A stretch of DNA of 64,000 nt from SB11 sp964584305 (GTDB lineage Bacteria > Bacteroidota > Bacteroidia > UBA8524), in NCBI GenBank assembly GCA_964584305.1, contig CAZOZL010000003.1, forward strand, positions 62,001-126,000. Direction: 5' to 3'. How positions within the stretch are numbered: position 1 is the first letter of the stretch; every line of letters begins with the position of its first letter. Position numbers and translations under genes: made by a program. The notes beneath the pieces are model-generated. The model was not told where the DNA came from. It saw only the letters and a list, made by a program, of their open reading frames with translations, and did not search any database. Shown here piece by piece: positions 9,097 to 18,344 of this stretch.

Positions 9097-10389
9097 ATGA
9101 GTATGCACGACGGTAAAATTATAGTAGGCTTAGACATAGGAACCACAAAGGTTTGCGCTATTGTTGGTAGGCAAAACGAATACGGCAAAATAGATGTTTT
9201 GGGTATGGGAAAAGCCAATTCTTATGGAGTATCGCGCGGTATAGTTAGCAACATTAGCAAAACCGTAGATGCTATTAAAATAGCAGTAAACGAGGCTTCG
9301 GACAAGTCTGGCGTAGATATATGCAAGGTTCATGTGGGCATAGCAGGGCAGCACATAAAAAGTCGCCAAAGCAGAGGGTTGGTAGTGCGAAACTCTGTTG
9401 ATACTGAAATTGATTATAGCGACCTTGCTAAGTTGGAAGAAGATATGCGCAAAATGGTTCTTAATCCAGGCGAGGAAATTTTGCACGTACTACCCCAAGA
9501 ATATACAGTAGATAACGAGCCAGACATTAAAGACCCTGTGGGTATGTCGGGCATCCGTTTAGAAGGCAATTTTCATGTAATTACTGCACAGGTAAATGCA
9601 GCAAAAAATATTTACAAATGTATTCAACTTGCAGGTTTAGAAGTTGAATCCCTAATGTTAGAACCTTTAGCATCCTCTAATTCAGTACTTAGTCTCGAAG
9701 AGTTGGATGCAGGAGTAGCCTTAGTAGATATTGGAGGCGGCACTACTGATGTTGCTATTTTCCACGATGGGGCAATTCGCCACACAGCTGTTATTGCCTA
9801 CGGCGGTAACATTATTACAGAGGATATAAAAGAAGGCTGTAGCGTATTGAAAGACCATGCCGAATTACTAAAAACCAAGTATGGCTCTGCATTGTGGGAA
9901 AGAACTAAAGCGAATGAGATAATTTCGATACCAGGCTTACGTGGACGTGATACTAAAGAAATTTTGACACGCAACTTGTCAAAAATTATCCAAGCACGGA
10001 TAGAAGAAATTTTTGAATTGGTGTATTGCGAGATTAAAAATAGTGGAGTAGAGAAAAAACTGATAGGCGGTGTAGTTATAACTGGTGGTGGTGCAGAACT
10101 GCAAAACATTACCCAATTGGCAGAGTATGTTACTGGTTTAAATGTGCGTATAGGCTACCCTAATGAGCACTTGGCTAAAGGTATGGTAGAGGAAGTAAAA
10201 AGCCCAATGTATGCCACAGGCATAGGTTTGGTAATTGAAGGATTGAAACCAGATGCGGAAACTAAGAATAGCGGCGAAGAAACGGCAAAAAAGAAGCATA
10301 AGCACAGGAAAAATGAGTTGGAGCGTAAAAGCTTTTTAGGGCGTTTAAAACAATGGCTTGCCGATGATATTGATGTGGATGATTTTTAG
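9097..10389 (+). CDS. ftsA: Cell division actin-like protein FtsA
   Basis: Actin-fold ATPase that tethers FtsZ to the membrane. The 430-residue product has the phosphate-1 loop VGLDIGTTKVCAIVG near the N-terminus, the SHS2/1C region, the phosphate-2 loop VDIGGGTTDVAIF and the adenosine loop VVITGGGAELQ. The last 15 or so residues (SFLGRLKQWLADDIDVDD) form an amphipathic helix followed by acidic residues, consistent with the membrane-targeting tail. ATG 9097 and an in-frame ATG at 9103 are both possible starts. About 146 bp with two hairpins separate it from ftsZ. Confidence 0.95.
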   Translation: MSMHDGKIIVGLDIGTTKVCAIVGRQNEYGKIDVLGMGKANSYGVSRGIVSNISKTVDAIKIAVNEASDKSGVDICKVHVGIAGQHIKSRQSRGLVVRNSVDTEIDYSDLAKLEEDMRKMVLNPGEEILHVLPQEYTVDNEPDIKDPVGMSGIRLEGNFHVITAQVNAAKNIYKCIQLAGLEVESLMLEPLASSNSVLSLEELDAGVALVDIGGGTTDVAIFHDGAIRHTAVIAYGGNIITEDIKEGCSVLKDHAELLKTKYGSALWERTKANEIISIPGLRGRDTKEILTRNLSKIIQARIEEIFELVYCEIKNSGVEKKLIGGVVITGGGAELQNITQLAEYVTGLNVRIGYPNEHLAKGMVEEVKSPMYATGIGLVIEGLKPDAETKNSGEETAKKKHKHRKNELERKSFLGRLKQWLADDIDVDDF

Positions 10390-10455
10390 CATATGCCTGC
10401 ATCCCAGTAAAGTGAGGGGAGTAAGTGGTGGATGGAGTTAAAAAAATGTAATATC

Positions 10456-10514
10456 ATTCCGAAATAAATTCGGAATTTGTATAATTAAATTTATTTCTGC
10501 ACAGCAGAAATAAA
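10456..10514 (+). promoter_or_regulatory. Two tandem hairpins in the ftsA-ftsZ gap
   Basis: Two perfect inverted repeats precede ftsZ. The first has 8-bp arms ATTCCGAA/TTCGGAAT (10456-10463 and 10469-10476) with a 5-nt loop. The second has 11-bp arms TTTATTTCTGC/GCAGAAATAAA (10490-10500 and 10504-10514) with a 3-nt loop. Neither is followed by a T-run, so they are not ordinary terminators. In the ftsZ leader they could be a processing or stability element that sets FtsZ dosage relative to FtsA; the function is inferred only. Confidence 0.6.
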
Positions 10515-10535
10515 AAACATAATAAACGATCAAGT

Positions 10536-12062
10536 ATGTCAAATTTTGAGGTTGAATTACCCAAAGAACGGTCATCAATAATAAAAGTTATTGGTGTAGG
10601 TGGTGGTGGCGGTAACGCTGTAAACCATATGTATCGGCAAGGTATAATAGGAGTAGATTTTTTTGTATGCAATACCGACTCTCAGGCATTAGACCTTAGT
10701 CCAGTGCCTAACAAAGTACAGTTAGGAACAGAGCTAACAGAAGGTTTAGGCACGGGCTCAAATCCCAGTACAGGCAAAAAAGCTGCATTAGAAAGTATTG
10801 ATGATATTATAGACCTGTTAGGTGTTACTACCAAAATGATATTTGTTACCGCAGGTATGGGAGGTGGTACAGGCACAGGAGCAGCACCTATAATAGCCAA
10901 AACGGCAAAAGATATGGGCATACTAACAATAGGCATTGTAACCACTCCCTTTAGCTTTGAAGGACCCAGCCGTGTCCAGCAAGCAGCCATTGGCGTTGCT
11001 GAAATGAAAGATGCGGTAGATGCACTACTTATCATCTCGAACGATAAGATAAAAGAGATGTACAGCAATTTTTTATTTACAAAAGCATTTGCACAAGCTG
11101 ATGAAGTGCTAACCATTGCTGCAAAAGGCATAGCCGAAATTATTACCACCAGTGGCGATGGTAATGTAGATTTTCAGGACGTGCGCACTGCCATGACCAA
11201 TAGTGGCAAAGCCATATTAGGTTCGGGTGTTGCTGGAGGTGAAGAGAGAGCCATACAAGCCTCGCAAGAAGCGATGAACTCACCACTGTTGGACAATACA
11301 CAAATTGAAGGTGCTGACTGGTTATTAGTTAATATCTCGTGGGGCAAAGAAGAGCCTACTATGGAAGAGGTGAGTATTGTTATGGATTTCTTTCAGCAAA
11401 AAGCAGGACAAACCGCTAACCTTAAATTTGGCTGGTGTTCGAACGAGAAATTAGAAGATAAACTTTCAGTAACAATTATTGCCACAGGTTTCGGTGAGAG
11501 GAAAAATACACTAAAAGAAGTAAACAAAGAAATACGACTATCACTAATAGAAGAAAAAGAGGCGGACAAAGAAATTATTAGTTCAGATAGTGAAACCACT
11601 GTCAGTGAAGATGAAAGTACATTTGCACCAAACTATAACCGTTTTGAACCTACGGATGAGATAGTTTTTCAACCTCAAAGCCATGAGAAGGTAGAAACTA
11701 TTTCTGAAAGCGATTTATTTTCTCGTACCTCTATAAAAAACGAGGAGGAAGAAACCAAACCTGTTCGGAGTGAATTACAGGACAGTGAAGTGGATACCGA
11801 AGTTGAAAAAGAACGTATGCTTAAACAAAAAGAACGTATGGTACATCTGAGAAACCTAAGCGAAAAAGCAAAAAATGCAGAAGGATTTACAGAGATGGAA
11901 AAAGAACCCGCCTATATACGCAAGGATACAAAGCTGGATGATGTTCCACATTCATCAGAATCGGATTTATCCAGACTTGAACTATTTAAGAATGAAGACA
12001 AAATAAAAAATGAAACAGAAATAAAAACTAACAATAGTTATTTGCACGATAATGTAGATTAA
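10536..12062 (+). CDS. ftsZ: Cell division GTPase FtsZ
   Basis: Tubulin-like GTPase forming the Z ring. The 508-residue product has GVGGGGGNAVNHM at 20-32, the tubulin signature GGGTGTG at 109-115, the synergy-loop region and NISWG, then a long charged linker of about 130 residues. The conserved C-terminal peptide appears as EPAYIRK at 457-463, followed by DDVPHSSES and a final NNSYLHDNVD, an extension beyond the usual FtsA-binding peptide that is typical of Bacteroidota. It is the last gene of the cluster and is followed by a strong terminator. Confidence 0.97.
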   Translation: MSNFEVELPKERSSIIKVIGVGGGGGNAVNHMYRQGIIGVDFFVCNTDSQALDLSPVPNKVQLGTELTEGLGTGSNPSTGKKAALESIDDIIDLLGVTTKMIFVTAGMGGGTGTGAAPIIAKTAKDMGILTIGIVTTPFSFEGPSRVQQAAIGVAEMKDAVDALLIISNDKIKEMYSNFLFTKAFAQADEVLTIAAKGIAEIITTSGDGNVDFQDVRTAMTNSGKAILGSGVAGGEERAIQASQEAMNSPLLDNTQIEGADWLLVNISWGKEEPTMEEVSIVMDFFQQKAGQTANLKFGWCSNEKLEDKLSVTIIATGFGERKNTLKEVNKEIRLSLIEEKEADKEIISSDSETTVSEDESTFAPNYNRFEPTDEIVFQPQSHEKVETISESDLFSRTSIKNEEEETKPVRSELQDSEVDTEVEKERMLKQKERMVHLRNLSEKAKNAEGFTEMEKEPAYIRKDTKLDDVPHSSESDLSRLELFKNEDKIKNETEIKTNNSYLHDNVD

Positions 12063-12100
12063 ATTGACTTCCCAAAATTCATTTTTGCCAATGAATGTTA

Positions 12101-12132
12101 AGCCTTCGCTATTAGCGAAGGCTTTTTTTTTT
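12101..12132 (+). terminator. Rho-independent terminator of the dcw operon
   Basis: A perfect 10-bp stem AGCCTTCGCT/AGCGAAGGCT with a 3-nt loop is followed by nine T residues. It lies 38 bp after the ftsZ stop codon. Confidence 0.92.
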
Positions 12133-12139
12133 AGAAATA

Positions 12140-12218
12140 TAGAATAGGCATGAATGCCTATTCTATTCATAAAATTTTTGTTTAGGTTATGAATTGCGGT
12201 AGGTTTCAACCTATTGCC
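12140..12218. repeat. REP-like interspersed element, copy 1
   Basis: The element contains a hairpin with 10-bp arms AGAATAGGCA/TGCCTATTCT (12141-12150 and 12155-12164), then TTCATAAAA, then GGTTATGAATTGCGG and a second inverted repeat around AGGTTTCAACCT. Related copies occur at 48952-49053 and, in the opposite orientation, at 62416-62539, with fragments at 13089 and 62270. It overlaps the last codons of the neighbouring minus-strand gene and supplies that gene's TGA stop from the conserved GGTTGAAACC core. Confidence 0.75.
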
Positions 12219-13015
12219 TTGCTACCAAAATTTTTTTTTATTTCCGCCATAAAAGGTTGGTATATCCCTGGGCAGCAGGCTACTATTTCTTCGCCAAACA
12301 GGTAGTTTTCCCCTTCGCTAAAATCTACTACTTTACCGCCTGCCTGTTGTACCAAAAATATGCCTGCCGCACAATCCCAAGCATGAAGTCCATACTCAAA
12401 AAAACCTTCAAAACGCCCTGCTGCTGTGTATGCCAAATCTATGGCAGCACTTCCCATGCGGCGTAAGCCCCGTGTGTTTTGCATAAAGGTACGCAGGCTT
12501 TGTATATAGCCTTCCATGCCTTTAAACTCATAGTAGGGGAAACCTGTTGCCAATAATGAGTTTTCTAATTTTTTTGCTTTTGATACTTGTATTTCTTTTC
12601 CGTTAAGGTAGGTTTTGCTGTTTTTCCACGCATAAAAACATTCGCTTTTCATTACCTCATACACTATGCCCATTATTAGAGTACCATTTTCTAATAAGCC
12701 CACACTAATTGAAAAAACAGGTAAACCGTGTATGAAGTTAGTAGTGCCGTCGAGCGGGTCAACTATCCACTGGTATTTGTGCTTTTTGCTTTGTGCAATA
12801 GTATCTTCTTCGGTTATAAAACCACAATTATTAAGCAACTGGTCTAAGCCTTTTACTAATATCTTTTCGGCAGTTACATCTACATAACTTACTAATTGGT
12901 TGGCACTTTTTTCGTTTACCACAGTGCTATCAAACCCAGTAAATTCTTGTCTAATAAATGCCCCTGCATCTTGTATTACTTCTATTGCCTCGTGGCAAAG
13001 TTTTTCATAATTCAT
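12206..13015 (-). CDS. Inositol monophosphatase family phosphatase
   Basis: Mg2+/Li+-sensitive sugar-phosphate phosphatase of the SuhB/IMPase superfamily; the exact substrate (inositol-1-phosphate, PAP or another) cannot be read from sequence. The 269-residue product has EED (first metal motif), DPLDGTTNFIHGLPVFSIS (second metal motif) and HAWDCAAGIFLVQQAGG (C-terminal signature), so all metal ligands are present. Its final residues and stop codon lie inside a REP-like repeat, so the C-terminal end may have been redefined by repeat insertion. A -7 box (TACCTTTG) sits only 5 nt before its ATG. Confidence 0.9.
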   Translation of the reverse strand: MNYEKLCHEAIEVIQDAGAFIRQEFTGFDSTVVNEKSANQLVSYVDVTAEKILVKGLDQLLNNCGFITEEDTIAQSKKHKYQWIVDPLDGTTNFIHGLPVFSISVGLLENGTLIMGIVYEVMKSECFYAWKNSKTYLNGKEIQVSKAKKLENSLLATGFPYYEFKGMEGYIQSLRTFMQNTRGLRRMGSAAIDLAYTAAGRFEGFFEYGLHAWDCAAGIFLVQQAGGKVVDFSEGENYLFGEEIVACCPGIYQPFMAEIKKNFGSKAIG

Positions 13016-13020
13016 TGCTA

Positions 13021-13028
13021 CAAAGGTA
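13021..13028 (-). promoter_or_regulatory. -7 promoter box, leaderless arrangement, IMPase gene
   Basis: On the minus strand TACCTTTG matches the Bacteroidota -7 consensus TAnnTTTG exactly and ends 5 nt before the ATG. No clear TTTG lies at the -33 position. Confidence 0.55.
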
Positions 13029-13088
13029 AGGGTTGTGATAGTTTATAGTATAGTTTTATGGCATGGCTGCTCACTAAATACTATGTAT

Positions 13089-13112
13089 AGAATGGCATTC
13101 ATACCTATTCTG
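13089..13112. repeat. Degenerate fragment of the REP-like element
   Basis: AGAATGGCATTCATACCTATTCT is an imperfect version of the hairpin found at 12141-12164, without the second half of the element. It lies in the divergent gap between the phosphatase and the M16 protease genes. Confidence 0.5.
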
Positions 13113-13250
13113 TCTGCCCATTGCGCCAAAGGCTAAAAGTTAATAAACAATAACTGAAAAATACTGATATTCAGCTATTTATGCAGATTTTATTCAGGCA
13201 TTTATAATTATATTATAATGTACTACGGGTTAATGCTACAAATATTTTTG

Positions 13251-13282
13251 TTTGATTGCATTCCCTAAAATAGTTTATTTTG
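13251..13282 (+). promoter_or_regulatory. Candidate promoter of the M16 protease gene
   Basis: TTTG at 13251-13254 and a near-consensus -7 box TATTTTG at 13276-13282, one base shorter than TAnnTTTG, are 21 bp apart. The ATG follows 30 bp later. Confidence 0.4.
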
Positions 13283-13312
13283 CAGAACATTAGCAACATT
13301 GAAACTACTATT

Positions 13313-16252
13313 ATGATTAAAAGAATAGCCTTTTTACTACTTATTGTTTTGGCGGGTACAAGCATAAAAGCCCAAAACTTTAACACAAAAATTGTTGAAG
13401 GCGATCCCTATAAAGTACATTACTATACCCTGAAAAATGGGCTTACTGTTGCCCTAACTGTAAACAAAAGCGCACCCCAAATACAAACTATGATTGCCGT
13501 GCGAACAGGCAGTAGAAACGACCCTGCTAATAATACAGGCTTGGCACACTATTTAGAACATCTGCTATTTAAGGGGACTGAAAATTTTGGAACTAAATCT
13601 TATGCGGGTGAAAAATATTATTTAACAAGAATAGAATCGCTTTATAAACTGTATAGCGAAGCAACGGATAGTAATTTAAGAGCTAAATTATATGGTTTTA
13701 TCGACTCTGTTTCGTACTTGGCATCACAAGTGGCTATTGCCAATGAGTATGACCGTATGATGCAATCTTTGGGGGCTACTGGCACAAATGCCTTTACCAG
13801 CACAGACCAAACGGTGTATATAAATAATATACCTGCCAACCAGCTTGAAAAATGGCTGAGAATAGAGTTTGACCGTTTTAATAGCCCTGTATTTCGTTTA
13901 TTTCATACCGAACTGGAAGCAGTATATGAAGAAAAAAACAGAGGTTTGGACAACGATAATATTAAAGCATACGAAGCATTACTTAAAGGAATTTTCCCTA
14001 CCCATCCATACGGTACACAAACTACTATTGGTACGGTTGAGCATCTTAAAAATCCATCGCTAAAAGCAATTAAAAAATACTATAACACTCATTATAATCC
14101 TGTGAATATGGCATTAATTATGAGTGGAGATTTTAACCCTGATACGGTTATCACGCTTATAAATAAATACTTAGGAGCGTGGAAAAACAAAGAGGGCGTA
14201 CAGTCTGATGCCGCATATGCTATACCTGATAGTTTAGAAAATATTGCCTTTCAGCCCTACGACCAAACATTTAGTGTGGTAGGTCCACAGCAAGAAAAAG
14301 TGTTTATGGGTTTCCGTACTAAAGGTGCTGGCAGTAAAGATGCTTTGCTATTGTATATGGCAGATATGATTTTGGCAAACTCGCAAGCGGGTATGTTAGA
14401 TATTAATCTAAATAAAGCCCAAAAATTGCAATATGCCAGTTGCTCACCCATAACAATGAAAGAGTATAGTATGCACTATTTTATTGCTATACCCAAAGAA
14501 GGACAAACACTTGACCAATGCAAAGCACTGGTACTTGAAGAACTGGAGAAACTAAAACGGGGCGAGTTTGATGTGAGCATAATGCAAGCCATTGTTGATA
14601 ATATGCGCTTAGACCGTGCCGTAGCTTTTGACAATAACTATAACCGAGCATCAAATATTATGGATGTATTTATCAACGGGTATGATTGGAAACAATATGT
14701 TGATATGCCCAGTAGCTTAGAAAAACTAACAGTGAAAGATGTGCAAAATTTTGCCAAGCGTATTTATATAGCAGAAAAACGCACCACAGTTTTAAAACTA
14801 CAAGGCAAAGATAGCAGCATACAAAAAATACCAAAACCAAAAATTACACCTATTGAAACCAACCGTGAAGCCGAAAGCCACTTTGTTAGAAAACTAAATA
14901 GAGTACAGGTAGAACCTATACCCGCAGTATTTCCAAATTTTGAAACCGAGATACAAACCACCAAGTATGGCAAGGGTAAAAAGGCAGTGGCATTCTCTTA
15001 TGTAAACAACCCCCATACGGATTACTTCTCGTTAAATATTCGTTTTGATATGGGAACAAATAACCAACCTTGGCTAAAACATATAAACGATTATATGCCG
15101 TATATAGCCACCGAAACAAAAACGAATGAGCAGATAAGTCGTGAGTTTTTTAATCTTGCTTGCTCATTTGGTTTTCGCGTGGGCGATAAAAGTAGCTCCA
15201 TATACCTTAAGGGATTAAATAAAAATTTTGACAAAGCATACGCACTACTTATAGAGGTATTTACACAAGGTAAAATTGACAACCAAAAATGGCAGAACTT
15301 GGTAGGTGATATACTAAAATCTCGTGCTGATGCTAAAACTAATAAAAGTATTATACTACGTAATGCACTTAGCAATTATGCCCGCTATGGAGGCAGCAAA
15401 AATCCCTTCACACATATAGTGAGCGAGAAAAAACTAAAAAGTGCTAAAGCAGCACAATTGCAAAAAATGCTAAACGGTTTACTCACCTGCAAGTACAATG
15501 TATGGTACTTTGGACCTACACAGCAAACTGAAATTGCTGCTAAAATAAATCCACTCTTACAGCCTGCTAAAAAACTTAAAAACCATCCTAAAGCGAAAAA
15601 ATTTAGCCCAAAAAATCATAAAAAAACAATAATTTACTACGTGCCTTTTGATATGGTGCAGGCAGAAGTAAAATGGGAACGCCCCATTAAAAATTTTGAT
15701 AATAGTGAAATAGCCCCCGCATCAATATTTAGCGAGTATTTTGGTACAGGTATGTATAGCTTGGTTTTTCAAACCATTCGTGAGTCTAAAGCATTAGCAT
15801 ACTCATCGTATGCGTATATTAATACCCCTGCCGAAAAAGGGAAGCCTGCCTATGCTACCGCCTATGTGGGTACACAGGCTGATAAGCTAATAAGCGCAAT
15901 GAAGAGTATGCAGCAACTTATGGATTCTATCCCTAACGACCGTTTTATGGGCAATGCTGCCAAAGAAGCTGTGCGCAAACGTATTGCTGCTAAAAGAGTG
16001 AGCCAACAAAACCTTTTGAGCGAACAACGCCGCGCGCAAAAATTAGGGCTAACCCAGCCTATTAACCAGCTAATTTTTACCAGCTTGCAAGAGGTAAATC
16101 ACGAGAATATTAAAACCATGCAAAAATTAGCCTTTGCTAATAAAAACTTTGCTATTTGTGTGATAGGAGCAAAAGACAAAATTGATATTGAAGCCCTTAA
16201 AGCCTTTGGCGAAGTAAAAGAACTTAGCCTTGAAGATATTTTTGGGTATTAA
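13313..16252 (+). CDS. M16 family zinc metalloprotease, secreted, double-length
   Basis: Insulinase/pitrilysin-type peptidase of 979 residues built from two M16 halves. I chose ATG 13313, which gives a signal peptide (MIKRIAFLLLIVLAG, then SIKAQ), rather than the in-frame TTG at 13280. The N-terminal half has the inverted zinc motif HYLEH (in LAHYLEHLLFKG) and the downstream ELEAVYEEKNRG that provides the third ligand, so it should be active. The C-terminal half lacks HxxEH and would form the other wall of the chamber. It is likely periplasmic and degrades peptides or small proteins. It is a single-gene unit. Confidence 0.93.
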   Translation: MIKRIAFLLLIVLAGTSIKAQNFNTKIVEGDPYKVHYYTLKNGLTVALTVNKSAPQIQTMIAVRTGSRNDPANNTGLAHYLEHLLFKGTENFGTKSYAGEKYYLTRIESLYKLYSEATDSNLRAKLYGFIDSVSYLASQVAIANEYDRMMQSLGATGTNAFTSTDQTVYINNIPANQLEKWLRIEFDRFNSPVFRLFHTELEAVYEEKNRGLDNDNIKAYEALLKGIFPTHPYGTQTTIGTVEHLKNPSLKAIKKYYNTHYNPVNMALIMSGDFNPDTVITLINKYLGAWKNKEGVQSDAAYAIPDSLENIAFQPYDQTFSVVGPQQEKVFMGFRTKGAGSKDALLLYMADMILANSQAGMLDINLNKAQKLQYASCSPITMKEYSMHYFIAIPKEGQTLDQCKALVLEELEKLKRGEFDVSIMQAIVDNMRLDRAVAFDNNYNRASNIMDVFINGYDWKQYVDMPSSLEKLTVKDVQNFAKRIYIAEKRTTVLKLQGKDSSIQKIPKPKITPIETNREAESHFVRKLNRVQVEPIPAVFPNFETEIQTTKYGKGKKAVAFSYVNNPHTDYFSLNIRFDMGTNNQPWLKHINDYMPYIATETKTNEQISREFFNLACSFGFRVGDKSSSIYLKGLNKNFDKAYALLIEVFTQGKIDNQKWQNLVGDILKSRADAKTNKSIILRNALSNYARYGGSKNPFTHIVSEKKLKSAKAAQLQKMLNGLLTCKYNVWYFGPTQQTEIAAKINPLLQPAKKLKNHPKAKKFSPKNHKKTIIYYVPFDMVQAEVKWERPIKNFDNSEIAPASIFSEYFGTGMYSLVFQTIRESKALAYSSYAYINTPAEKGKPAYATAYVGTQADKLISAMKSMQQLMDSIPNDRFMGNAAKEAVRKRIAAKRVSQQNLLSEQRRAQKLGLTQPINQLIFTSLQEVNHENIKTMQKLAFANKNFAICVIGAKDKIDIEALKAFGEVKELSLEDIFGY

Positions 16253-16296
16253 GCTCTTTGTTAGTGGCTTTTAGTTTTAAGCCGTTTGCCTTTAGT

Positions 16297-16440
16297 GCGT
16301 GCGTTGTCATCTTGAACGGAGTGCGAAAGATGTGTGAGCAAGCTACCCAACTACTTTCGTTTTCACGAGGCTAATCGTGGCAATCTGATGGCAAAGAGAT
16401 AGCCACGCAAAGCCTTGCAGTAACGGGAAATTTAGACAGT
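16297..16440. repeat. Remnant of a second interspersed repeat family
   Basis: This intergenic stretch holds GTCATCTTGAACGGAGTGCG followed by AAAGATG and CACGAGGCTAATCGTGGCAAT. It resembles the GTCATtgCGAGg...GAAGCAATCT-type elements scattered in many Bacteroidota genomes. Related pieces, reverse-oriented and containing CTCGCAATGACG, lie near 31014 and 32990. No coding potential is seen. Confidence 0.45.
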
Positions 16441-16449
16441 AAACCTACA

Positions 16450-17142
16450 TTATTTCTCACCAAATACACAAGCTGATTTAATTTGTATTTTTTCATTATC
16501 AAATTCTACAATGTCCTCTGTATGAAGAGAAAATCCTGTATTTTTAAACTGATTATCTTTTAGCACGGCTTCAAACTCATAGGGGTGGTACATGGTAAAT
16601 CCATATTTTGTAAAAGGTATTTTTTGCATAGTTTCTTTAGTGCGAATACCTGCATAAAACTTGCCATTTGGTTTTAATACTCTTATTATTTCTTTTAGAT
16701 GGTCTTGTGGGTTTTCCCAAAAGTACACCACATTTAGGCAGAATACTTTATCAAAAATAGCGTCTTGGTAGGGTATAATATCGCTACTATTATAGTGCAG
16801 GTCTAATTTTCCTGTTTTTATCAAATCTACATTATTAGCCGTAGCTTCTGCGTACATTGCTCGCGAAAAATCTATACCGCTAATTTCGGCTTCGGGGCTT
16901 TTTTCAAAAATATCTTTATAAAAATTGCCATTACCATATCCTATTTCCAAAATCCTTTCACCATTTTTAATATCAATTTGGGCAAGCATAAAACTATGCA
17001 GTTCTTTGTTGCTCACATTCAGCCTATCGCCTATATGTCGGGCTAATCGTCCGTGAGGGCGGCGTAGCTGTTTCGCCATTTTTTTATCAAAATTTAAGAT
17101 TTTAAGTTTTATTAATAGCCTTATAAAAAAATTATTTTCCAT
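16450..17142 (-). CDS. Class I SAM-dependent methyltransferase
   Basis: Rossmann-fold methyltransferase of 230 residues. Motif I is GERILEIGYGNGNFY, motif II-like SGIDFSRAMYAEA, and the post-motif region is FDKVFCLNVVYFWENPQ followed by IIRVLKPNGKFYAGI, the usual UbiE/methyltransferase-11 pattern. The substrate is unknown. Its ATG abuts the stop codon of the upstream M23-family gene with no intervening base, so the two are co-transcribed. Confidence 0.85.
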   Translation of the reverse strand: MENNFFIRLLIKLKILNFDKKMAKQLRRPHGRLARHIGDRLNVSNKELHSFMLAQIDIKNGERILEIGYGNGNFYKDIFEKSPEAEISGIDFSRAMYAEATANNVDLIKTGKLDLHYNSSDIIPYQDAIFDKVFCLNVVYFWENPQDHLKEIIRVLKPNGKFYAGIRTKETMQKIPFTKYGFTMYHPYEFEAVLKDNQFKNTGFSLHTEDIVEFDNEKIQIKSACVFGEK

Positions 17143-18111
17143 TTACGGTGTGTTTTCAATTATTTCATCTTGTATGGGCGAATACTCTCTTTTTTCAGCA
17201 CCATTCACCAATATTTTGTTGAAGTAGCACTTTACACCTGTTGCTCCATTCATATCCTCAATATTTTGTATGTGAAAGTGTATATGTGGTTCTGACGAAT
17301 TGCCACTATTGCCACATAAGCCTAATAGCTGTCCCGCCTTTATTTTGTCGCCCTGCTTTACTTTTATAGAACCTTGTTTAAAATGAGCAAAGAATAAATA
17401 CTCGTTTTCTGCAGATTTAATAATTACAGTATTACCAGGTATATAAATTGGGTTTAGCACTCCGGGTTTGTTGTCGTGTATGCCATCTACAGCTAAAACT
17501 ACCTCTCCATCAGCGGGAGCAAATATTTCTTTCCCAAAGGCGTAATATTGCTCATTTTTTGTTCCATTGCCCATGTGGGTGCTACTGTCTTTATCAATAA
17601 TTAAAATATCGAAGGCGTTTTTCTGTGCTTTCGATTCTACATGATAGTTTAGCTTCTTAGTATCACCACCCCAAACCACATACCATTTACCTTTAAAAGG
17701 CAGTTGTAGTTTCGTGCTGTTTCTTTCAGGCTTGGGAAACTTATCTTCAGCATAAGGAACAATATTTAGCCCGTTAATTTTTTTATTATTATCCAGCGAT
17801 ATATTCATTGCCATTACCGCATTTTTAAACTGTGTTTTGTATAATGCTAATGAGGATTGATAACGGATAAACTCCATTGATTTAATTTTTCCTAAACTTT
17901 TATAATTATTAGCAAAAAACCCTTTTGTTTTATTTAAGGGTAATGCCCGTTGCATTTCAGGCGAAAAGGCAGCAAAAATGCTATCGTATGCTTGGGTATT
18001 GTAAAATGTTTGAAAGTTTTGTTGTGCGTTTTTATATGCAGGTGTTTCGTTTTGTGCGAATATAAAATTGCTAATGAGTACCAACGTAAAAAGTACAGGT
18101 AGTTTTTTCAT
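17143..18111 (-). CDS. Secreted M23-family (LytM-like) protein with an altered zinc site
   Basis: A 322-residue exported protein: signal peptide at 1-20 (MKKLPVLFTLVLISNFIFAQ), an N-terminal alpha/beta domain of the DUF3887/SnoaL-like kind (about 25-120), and a C-terminal M23 fold. The M23 part has THMGNGTKNEQYYAFG at 178-193, APADGEV, FAHFKQG and PHIHFHI at 275-281. The HxH ligands are present. In related Bacteroidota sequences I recall an Asp in the NEDYY stretch serving as zinc ligand; here it reads NEQYY (Gln188). It may therefore be a peptidoglycan hydrolase with weak activity or a pseudo-enzyme acting as a scaffold. Confidence 0.8.
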   Translation of the reverse strand: MKKLPVLFTLVLISNFIFAQNETPAYKNAQQNFQTFYNTQAYDSIFAAFSPEMQRALPLNKTKGFFANNYKSLGKIKSMEFIRYQSSLALYKTQFKNAVMAMNISLDNNKKINGLNIVPYAEDKFPKPERNSTKLQLPFKGKWYVVWGGDTKKLNYHVESKAQKNAFDILIIDKDSSTHMGNGTKNEQYYAFGKEIFAPADGEVVLAVDGIHDNKPGVLNPIYIPGNTVIIKSAENEYLFFAHFKQGSIKVKQGDKIKAGQLLGLCGNSGNSSEPHIHFHIQNIEDMNGATGVKCYFNKILVNGAEKREYSPIQDEIIENTP

Positions 18112-18344
18112 AATGGCAGGGTTTGTTGCAGGGCAAGTTAATGTGTAATTGAGTATTATAATAAAATCTTTTGAGTGAGGGGCAGTTTTTTATTCTTTTA
18201 ACCTTACCCCACCTTATAGAATTGTGCAGGCGAAGAACTACATATCTGCCCTCTTTTATTTGCAAATGGAAAAATTATAGGGGAATTGATTTTGTAATAA
18301 GATTTGGGTAGATTAAAAGATAAATTTATAGTAGTTTTAATAAC

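Noticed and set aside
11982..12209. 75-codon minus-strand open frame after ftsZ
   Set aside because: It runs through the ftsZ 3' end, the terminator and the REP-like element; the NFMNRIGIHAYS part is a translation of the repeat.
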